Source of the DNA: Deltaproteobacteria bacterium
GTDB taxonomy: Bacteria; Desulfobacterota; Dissulfuribacteria; Dissulfuribacterales; QOAL01
Direction: 5' to 3'
DNA length: 13,335 nucleotides
NCBI GenBank assembly: GCA_015486425.1
Contig: WFRQ01000375.1
Coordinates: 1-13,335 of the forward strand
A program made the position numbers and the translations under genes. Under the pieces are notes generated by a model, which was given only the letters and a program-made list of their open reading frames with translations, was not told the origin of the DNA and made no database searches. Numbering within the stretch: the stretch's first letter is position 1; each line of letters begins with the position of its first letter. Of this stretch, positions 7,886 to 13,335 are shown one piece after another.

Positions 7886-7912
7886 CAGGGAATGGCGGTT
7901 ACCGTGAAAATA
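7886..7912 (+). repeat. 27-bp direct repeat, copy B
   Basis: This is the second copy of the repeat at 7694-7720, with 26 of 27 positions identical and the starts 192 bases apart. It ends about 115 bases before the start of the TPR/propeller gene, so it could be an upstream regulatory element as well as a mobile-element trace. Confidence 0.75.
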
Positions 7913-8013
7913 CGTGCAACAATTGCGCATTTTCATGTTTGAGGGTGGGAAGATGCCTGTCATGAAAGTTTAGGTTAAAGTCAAGGGGTCTTGCCTTACC
8001 AATCGGAGCAATC

Positions 8014-8028
8014 AGGAGAAGAGTTGTG
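8014..8028 (+). promoter_or_regulatory. Shine-Dalgarno site and GTG start of the TPR/propeller gene
   Basis: AGGAG(A) lies about 7 bases before GTG at 8026. The nearest alternative, the ATG at 8071 (MDPADV), has only the A-rich lysine tract before it. The GTG is therefore preferred and the polylysine run belongs to the protein. Confidence 0.7.
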
Positions 8029-11000
8029 GCTGCAAAACGCAGAAAAAAGAAAAAAAAGAAGAAAAACCATATGGACCCGGCTGATGTGCTGTCTGGCAAA
8101 ACAGGTATCAGCGCACTGGAACTGATTCGTATGATTCATGCTGTCAATCCCACGGCACGCAATATTCCCAAAAAGGAAGCGGATAGACGTTACAGGCTCA
8201 AATCGCAGCTTCAAAGCCTGCTTATTAACAGGTTCGGGGACAGTCTGATTGTAGAGGAAGAGCCTGGACGCCCTGACATAGCGGGGCTTAAACTCAGACA
8301 TTTCAGTGAAGATGCCTGTCATGCTGTTGTGAAGGAGCTTGATGATAATGCACGCCAGTGGATTTACAGGCACGTGAGCCATGCTGAGACACAGGGGCAC
8401 GGCGACTACCCTGCAGGCAGTGATGACGGCGCGGAAAAACTCCGGACTGATATAGCCAACCGCCAGACAGATGCGCACTCTGCCGACAAAGATTCCAGGC
8501 TGGATGCACTTTCTGTGGAAGAGCTTATACGCACCGGACGCAAGGCCCTGGAAGAGTATGATTATGACATGTGCGGGAAATGTTTTACCCGTGCCTTTGA
8601 AATGGCCCCGGACAACGTTGAAATTGCAGTTACTCTCCTGGAATTCCTTGTTGATTTCATGGGGGCTTATGATAAGGCTTTTCAGCTTTTTCAGTCCATG
8701 TCCCTGAAGCTTAAAAAGAATATCGTACTGGAGGAACTTGCAGCGCTTGCCCTTATCCGTTCAGGCAAGGAGGATATTGCCGTGAACATGGTGAAGAATG
8801 CCTCCAGTCCCCGGGCGGCGGAGGTATATATGCTTGCCTGCCGTGCTGCCATTGACAGGTCTGAAGCAGACAAGGCGGAGGAATATCTGCACACGCTGAA
8901 ACATGGGGCATGTGATGATTTTTTGCAGGAAATAAACCGGCTGGAAAATGATATTCACAATTTGAGCATTCAGGGGCTTGAACCAGAAGTGCAAAGGATG
9001 CTCGCTGCCGACAAGGCCGGAGACCTGCTTGAGGCCGCTGATATTGCATCAGCAATACTTGAGAAGTGGCCGGAAAACATGGACGCAAGGTCTATACGCA
9101 GGAAATTTGCCGGTTGGAAAAGGGAAAAAGAGATTAAACGTCTGCTTAAAAACGCTGACAGGGCAGCAGGCGAAGGCCGGTATTATAACGAGGCGGAATT
9201 TCTCAAAAAGGTAATCAGGCTCAAGGGCGAAAGCGTTCAAAAGGCGTTGCGCACGCGTCTGAATAATACCCTGCAAAAGGCGGAAGAGGCGGAACGAAAG
9301 AGTAAAATTTCCCGTATTCTTACCCTGATGGAGCAGAATATGACTGTTGAGGCCCTGACGCAATATGCAGCCCTTGATCAAAAACTGCGGGCAGAAATCC
9401 TGAATCACTCAGACAATAAACTTTTCTCTGTCATGGAGCAGCTTGTCATGGCATGGAAAAACATAAAACCGGCCAGGGCAGCCAGGGCTGTCTGCGACTT
9501 TGTTGAGGCAATAGATACAGTTGCACAGGGAGGCAATATTGTAGCTGAGGCGCGCAGGCTTGAGCCGTTTGCTGATATTTTAAGGCTTCTTCCCGATGCT
9601 AAAAATTTTTTCCGAAAAGCAGAAGAGTATTTACGTACCGAGAAACGGAATAAGGCGATGGAGCTGCTTGACCGTGCGGAACGGTATAAAAAAGAGGGAG
9701 ATATAATGCAGGCATCAGATATTCTGCGCGGTGTGGCTCTTGAATACTTAGATGAAAGGGATAGAGAGCGTCTGCAGAATTTGTCTCTCTCCATAGCCGG
9801 AACGGAGAAGATACGTCTGCTTGAACATGCATGCGAAGATGCGCGGAGACAGGATAACTGGATAGAGGCCCGGAATATCGCAAGGCGGCTTATTGGGGCT
9901 GCGGAAGTTAAAGACAGATCTGCATGGAGAGAAAAGGAGGCGGATTTTGCAGCAAGGGCCACTGCCCAGTGGCATCTGCACAAGATTGATATCAGCGGGC
10001 TTCCAACCTCTGCTTTTACTGATTTCAACAATTCCATTTATTTTTTCAAGGAAAAAACAAAAACCTGGCTGCTTTCAGACCACAACAGACTGATTATTAA
10101 ATCAGGCTATGGCAGATGGATATGTCTGGCCATATTCAGCATACAGGATCAGGCATTTCAGGAAGCCATTGTGTTTCGTGCTCCTGTGGAATTGAGCAGA
10201 TGCGACATGGTAGTCTATGACGATGAGCTGTACTTGACTGATACATCATGCCGGTTCATTGCGGTGCGAATCGACCGGCCTGAAATCACTCAATGGCAGG
10301 ATATGAACGGACTTATTTCCCCGGAAAGTGCAGAGTACGTTTACTGTTTTCCCGCTTCAGGACGGATGTGGGCGGATATGTCCATTTTTTCCACCGGTCT
10401 GGAGTTGATGCTGGTAATAAATACTGCAAAAAGAATCGTTGACAGGAAGCTCAAGATTGATTCCATCCCGGTGGTCCTGAACCGGCACGGTGAAGCGCTG
10501 TTAGCCAGTCAGCCATATGACTCACCCGTAATAAATATTTATTCCCCTTCCGGCAGGCTGCGTGAGAAGCACAGAGTCCGCCTGGATATGCAGACATTTT
10601 CCTGCACCATGCATCCAAATGGAAAGGATTATGTTATAGCCCCTTTCACAATGCAATGTGATGAGATGCATGTGACTGACCCGCACGAAAATTCAGAGGA
10701 AGAAGCGCCATGCATGTTTCTTGAAACAGTGTTGGCAGATGGCAGCCCGGGCAGTATTCAAGAGGAAATATTTACTATTCCAGGTGCTGAAGGAGAGGCG
10801 CCACACATACTTTGCACCTCTTTTAACAAGGGCATAATATTCCTGCGTTGTGTTGATTCCAGTATGTTTCCAAATGAACGATTGCTGGCATTCAGGCCTG
10901 AAAAAAATAGTTGGAAGCTTTTGTACAATGCCGGTATTCCCAGGCATACTGCCTGTTTTATTGATGAGCGCAGCGAGAATGTGGTTCTCTTCAGCGTGGG

Positions 11001-11943
11001 GCGTCAATTTGCACATGCATGTAACCTGGGAGAAATTCCTCCGGAAAACATTGTGGATTATGACGACATTATAGAATTAGGCCAGGATTTACCAAGCTTT
11101 TCGCTGCAGTTTGCTACATGCGGGGAACCGGAATATCTGAGACAGCAGGCTGAGACCTTCCTCAAGAAACTGGAAGGTGATGCAGATGCGGCATTACACC
11201 TGGCATCTTCCCTGCGCAGGGAAAAAGAGAATCCGGACAGGATTATTGCTTTTCTCATTGCACTGCGCCAGAAAACCATGTTCAAGTTCTACATAGAATT
11301 TCAAAAGTTTTTTTTCAAAAAATTCCCCGCACATCCCTATACCCTGATAAAACAGGCTGAAGATGCCGCATCACAAAAGAACTGGATAGAGGCAATCTCA
11401 GGGCTGGAAGACATTGACAGGGAAAATCTTGATGACGAGTTGCACTGCCATATATGCCATATCCTGGGCATTTCATATATCAACATGCATAATCCTGAAA
11501 AGGCCATTGAATACATTGAGGAGGGCTTGACTCTCAGGGGTGGAACTTGTGAACTTGATGAAATGCTGGAATTCGCACGACTGAGCATTGGAGACCATGA
11601 TCAGATTGAGCTGCCCCATACGTGGAAAATATTCGATACCGTGGATAATTTTCTATCTGAGCAGGACTGGATGGGGGCTATACATTTCATAGAGCATCAT
11701 TGCCTGGTGCATCAAAATAATCTCCAGCTTCTTGCAAGACTTACAAAGGCATGGCTGAATGTAGAGGTGTTGGAGGGAACCCCTGCGTGGTTGTGCAAAA
11801 TTATATCACTCGCACATTTTTGTGAATTACATGGATCGCACTTCCAGGGAAAAACCATTATACTGCCGAAGTTTATAAAAGTATGGTCAAAAAGTGAACT
11901 TCTTGATCTTGCGAAGCAGGCTGAACTGATTCTCAACGGATAA
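8026..11943 (+). CDS. Large TPR / beta-propeller-like scaffold protein with polylysine N terminus (1305 residues)
   Basis: The protein opens with KRRKKKKKKKN (residues 4-14), then a small folded region (about 25-110), a charged linker, and from about residue 160 to 650 a helical-repeat region. TPR-like units include TGRKALEEYDYDMCGKCFTRAFEMAPDN and RNKAMELLDRAERYKKEGD. From about 655 to 1010 the sequence changes to short beta-strand segments with repeated aromatic and loop patterns (KTWLLSDHNRLIIKSG, DDELYLTDTSCRFIAVRI, SWKLLYNAGI), as expected of a beta-propeller. Residues about 1040-1300 return to helical repeats (NPEKAIEYIEEGLTLRGG). No signal peptide, membrane segment or catalytic motif is seen, so a cytoplasmic scaffold is likely. 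It converges on a Ser/Thr kinase gene 53 bases away. Propeller/TPR proteins of this shape occur in MoxR/vWA-type ternary conflict systems, but no MoxR or vWA gene is in view. Exact family unknown. Confidence 0.85.
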   Translation: MAAKRRKKKKKKKNHMDPADVLSGKTGISALELIRMIHAVNPTARNIPKKEADRRYRLKSQLQSLLINRFGDSLIVEEEPGRPDIAGLKLRHFSEDACHAVVKELDDNARQWIYRHVSHAETQGHGDYPAGSDDGAEKLRTDIANRQTDAHSADKDSRLDALSVEELIRTGRKALEEYDYDMCGKCFTRAFEMAPDNVEIAVTLLEFLVDFMGAYDKAFQLFQSMSLKLKKNIVLEELAALALIRSGKEDIAVNMVKNASSPRAAEVYMLACRAAIDRSEADKAEEYLHTLKHGACDDFLQEINRLENDIHNLSIQGLEPEVQRMLAADKAGDLLEAADIASAILEKWPENMDARSIRRKFAGWKREKEIKRLLKNADRAAGEGRYYNEAEFLKKVIRLKGESVQKALRTRLNNTLQKAEEAERKSKISRILTLMEQNMTVEALTQYAALDQKLRAEILNHSDNKLFSVMEQLVMAWKNIKPARAARAVCDFVEAIDTVAQGGNIVAEARRLEPFADILRLLPDAKNFFRKAEEYLRTEKRNKAMELLDRAERYKKEGDIMQASDILRGVALEYLDERDRERLQNLSLSIAGTEKIRLLEHACEDARRQDNWIEARNIARRLIGAAEVKDRSAWREKEADFAARATAQWHLHKIDISGLPTSAFTDFNNSIYFFKEKTKTWLLSDHNRLIIKSGYGRWICLAIFSIQDQAFQEAIVFRAPVELSRCDMVVYDDELYLTDTSCRFIAVRIDRPEITQWQDMNGLISPESAEYVYCFPASGRMWADMSIFSTGLELMLVINTAKRIVDRKLKIDSIPVVLNRHGEALLASQPYDSPVINIYSPSGRLREKHRVRLDMQTFSCTMHPNGKDYVIAPFTMQCDEMHVTDPHENSEEEAPCMFLETVLADGSPGSIQEEIFTIPGAEGEAPHILCTSFNKGIIFLRCVDSSMFPNERLLAFRPEKNSWKLLYNAGIPRHTACFIDERSENVVLFSVGRQFAHACNLGEIPPENIVDYDDIIELGQDLPSFSLQFATCGEPEYLRQQAETFLKKLEGDADAALHLASSLRREKENPDRIIAFLIALRQKTMFKFYIEFQKFFFKKFPAHPYTLIKQAEDAASQKNWIEAISGLEDIDRENLDDELHCHICHILGISYINMHNPEKAIEYIEEGLTLRGGTCELDEMLEFARLSIGDHDQIELPHTWKIFDTVDNFLSEQDWMGAIHFIEHHCLVHQNNLQLLARLTKAWLNVEVLEGTPAWLCKIISLAHFCELHGSHFQGKTIILPKFIKVWSKSELLDLAKQAELILNG

Positions 11944-11962
11944 AACGACAGGCACCAGTACC

Positions 11963-11990
11963 CTCAACTTTTTCTGAATTGAGCATTTTT
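11963..11990. terminator. Weak possible terminator in the convergent gap
   Basis: CTCAA (11963-11967) and TTGAG (11979-11983) could pair as a 5-bp stem, with a run of five T at 11986-11990 on the plus strand. The stem is short and AT-rich. It lies in the 53-base gap between the convergent TPR/propeller and kinase genes, where a terminator is expected, but the signal is marginal. Confidence 0.25.
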
Positions 11991-11996
11991 ATATCA

Positions 11997-12806
11997 TCAA
12001 GGCTGTTTTGGAACGGACGGATAGAGTCCCAGGAGAGACTCTTCCATCTCCCTGGCCGATGTGAATCTCCGGGCAGGGTCATACGCCAGGGCCTTTTTAA
12101 TAAACCTGTCCCAGTTTTGATCACATGCGGGATTGATGTTCGAAAGTTCGCCGCCCTGCCGCGGGAAGCATCCGGTGAGCATCTTGTAAAGCATGACCCC
12201 AACGGAATAGATGTCGGTTTGCGGTATTACTTTTTTCCTGGCAAGCTGCTCAGGGGCTGCATATTCTCCAGAGCCAATAATGATATTTGAAGGAAGGATC
12301 CCTTTCAGTGGGTATGAATCCATATATACTAAACCAAAGTCAGCAATATTTATAATACCATTTTCTGTGAACAGGATGTTATCGGGTTTTATATCTCTGT
12401 GAACAATACCCATTTCATGGAGATACTGGAGGACTCTCAGTATCTCCTGCGTATATTTTACAGCCTGCTCCAATTTGATGACCCTGGTTGTTACATGCCC
12501 TCCACCCATGATATCCCTGAGACTGGTGGTGAAAAAATCCGTTATAAAAAACGGCTTGTTCCTCCAATAATCAAAATCCCATAAAGGGAGGACGTTTGGG
12601 TGGCTGAGCTGCCGTAGAATCTCACCCTCGCGCTTGAAAATTTCCTTCATGGCCTCCATGCCAAGTAATTCTGCAAGCACTGGATTGGGCTGCAGCAGTT
12701 TCAATGCCCCGGCCTTACCTGTTTCAGGAAGGGAGACTTTGAATACTACGCTCCATGTCCCTCTGCCCAGAAACCGCTGAAGCTGATATTTACCGATTGT
12801 TTTCAC
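11997..12806 (-). CDS. Soluble Hanks-type Ser/Thr protein kinase (269 residues)
   Basis: All main kinase motifs are present: glycine loop GRGTWSVVF (residues 14-22), ATP-anchoring K36, alpha-C E60, catalytic loop HRDIKPDN with D138, DFG at 156-158 and APE at 184-186, then DIYSVGVMLYKMLTG. It is an RD-type kinase, so activation-loop phosphorylation is plausible. At 269 residues it is little more than the catalytic domain. It has no membrane segment and no PASTA or other sensor domain, unlike PknB. The start is GTG at 12806-12804 with GAGGA about 4 bases upstream, and it overlaps the stop of the metallophosphoesterase gene (GTGA), which implies translational coupling. Substrates are unknown; the convergent TPR/propeller protein is a candidate by position only. 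Its input must come from a partner protein or autophosphorylation. Confidence 0.95.
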   Translation of the reverse strand: MKTIGKYQLQRFLGRGTWSVVFKVSLPETGKAGALKLLQPNPVLAELLGMEAMKEIFKREGEILRQLSHPNVLPLWDFDYWRNKPFFITDFFTTSLRDIMGGGHVTTRVIKLEQAVKYTQEILRVLQYLHEMGIVHRDIKPDNILFTENGIINIADFGLVYMDSYPLKGILPSNIIIGSGEYAAPEQLARKKVIPQTDIYSVGVMLYKMLTGCFPRQGGELSNINPACDQNWDRFIKKALAYDPARRFTSAREMEESLLGLYPSVPKQP

Positions 12807-13335
12807 CTGTTCCTCGCAAACAGACGCTGGGCATAGGTCTCCGGCAAGCCCAGTTCCAGTATTCTGCCGACAACATCTTCCACCGGGTAGTCACAGAAAC
12901 GCACTTCCAGCTCCCGTGAGCCAGGATCCCATATAAGGTACTTTGCCCTGTAATCCCCGTCTCTTGGCTGTCCTACAGAGCCGGCATTTATGAGATGTTT
13001 TGCATCAGGCTTCAGAAATACCTTTCCCTTCCCAAGAGGAAGGGAGATAATTTCCTTTCCTGTGGACAGTTGATAATGTGCCAGTTCATGGGTATGGCCA
13101 ACAATGACCATATCCTGCTTCATGGAAGATAAAACCCTTGCGATTCCTCTGCGAGGGACCATGAACAGGTAAGTTTTAAACGAGGCTGGTGGGAATCCGT
13201 GTACTATAAAAGCGCCTGCCCACTCCATGGTTCGCGGCAGCCTGCCAAGGAATTCAAGACTGGCATCACTCAGAAGTCTTCTGGTAATGGTCAGTACCGG
13301 CTGAACATAAGGATTAAAGTATTTATCAGCCGCAA
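12803..13335 (-). CDS. Metallophosphoesterase, YfcE/MJ0912-like (5' partial)
   Basis: The reading frame is open to the window edge, so the N-terminal part with the usual DxH, GD and GNHE metal-binding motifs lies outside. An internal methionine at 13228 is not the likely start. What is visible is the C-terminal half of a calcineurin-like phosphoesterase: VHGFP (metal-ligand His near 13200), VGHTH (around 13096), and INAGSVGQPRDGD followed by AKYLIWD, which is characteristic of the small YfcE/MJ0912-like branch. These enzymes hydrolyse phosphomonoesters or phosphodiesters with two metal ions; the physiological substrate is often unknown. It is the upstream gene of a coupled pair with the kinase (4-base overlap), so an opposing phosphatase role is plausible but unproven. 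The canonical kinase partner in bacteria is PP2C, which makes this pairing less usual. Confidence 0.88.
   Translation of the reverse strand, partial: AADKYFNPYVQPVLTITRRLLSDASLEFLGRLPRTMEWAGAFIVHGFPPASFKTYLFMVPRRGIARVLSSMKQDMVIVGHTHELAHYQLSTGKEIISLPLGKGKVFLKPDAKHLINAGSVGQPRDGDYRAKYLIWDPGSRELEVRFCDYPVEDVVGRILELGLPETYAQRLFARNR

Larger units (their letters stand above)
7652..8025. other. Repeat-rich intergenic region
   Basis: These 374 bases between two co-directional large genes hold no convincing gene. They contain a pair of 27-bp direct repeats, a GCTCAA-rich simple stretch (units at 7721, 7735 and 7742) and the second REP-like repeat between them. I could not identify a convincing terminator after the SNF2 gene or a promoter for the following gene. 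The gap argues against a simple SNF2/TPR operon. Confidence 0.7.

Noticed and set aside
7996..8478. 160-codon minus-strand frame across the start of the scaffold gene
   Set aside because: It overlaps the Shine-Dalgarno site and the first part of the scaffold gene; the phenylalanine-rich run is just the complement of the lysine tract.
9405..10037. 210-codon open frame on the minus strand
   Set aside because: It is antisense to the helical-repeat part of the scaffold gene, is Ser/Arg/Ala-rich as expected from the reverse complement of that codon usage, has no recognisable motif, and lies wholly inside a well-supported gene.

Overview
The window is a bacterial chromosomal stretch of moderate GC content with long genes, large intergenic gaps and short palindromic repeats. 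Nothing in it fixes the taxon. The mix of a DUF4143-type ATPase, a very large SNF2 protein, a eukaryotic-like Ser/Thr kinase and dispersed hairpin repeats would suit a Desulfobacterota-like or other large-genome Gram-negative bacterium; that is a guess from general knowledge. There are no tRNA, rRNA or CRISPR features and no intact transposase.

Layout. (1) 1-1179, plus: AAA-type ATPase with a C-terminal PD-(D/E)XK-like (DUF4143) region; its 5' end lies outside the window. (2) 1180-1277: convergent gap holding a two-hairpin REP-like repeat. (3) 1278-3011, minus: an unrecognised 577-residue protein with a SAP-like N terminus and winged-helix-like parts. (4) 3012-3463: divergent intergenic region with a 17-codon TIR-like ORF, a GC-richer island enclosed by 14-bp inverted arms, and a possible promoter. 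(5) 3464-7651, plus: 1395-residue SNF2 ATPase with a long N-terminal extension. (6) 7652-8025: repeat-rich gap with a second copy of the REP-like repeat inside a pair of 27-bp direct repeats. (7) 8026-11943, plus: 1305-residue protein with a polylysine N terminus, a helical-repeat region, a probable beta-propeller and further helical repeats. (8) 11997-12806, minus: compact soluble Ser/Thr kinase. (9) 12803-13335, minus: metallophosphoesterase, 5' end outside the window, overlapping the kinase by 4 bases.

How it may work together (inference). Two modules stand out. One is the divergent SNF2/577-residue pair, bracketed by the two REP-like repeats, which looks like a DNA-directed remodelling or translocation unit with a DNA-binding partner. 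The other is the TPR/propeller scaffold facing a translationally coupled kinase/phosphoesterase pair, which looks like a reversible-phosphorylation unit. Such mixtures of SNF2 ATPases, repeat scaffolds, kinases and DUF4143 ATPases resemble accessory or conflict-system islands, but the sequence alone does not show defence activity, and I cannot match the set to a named system.
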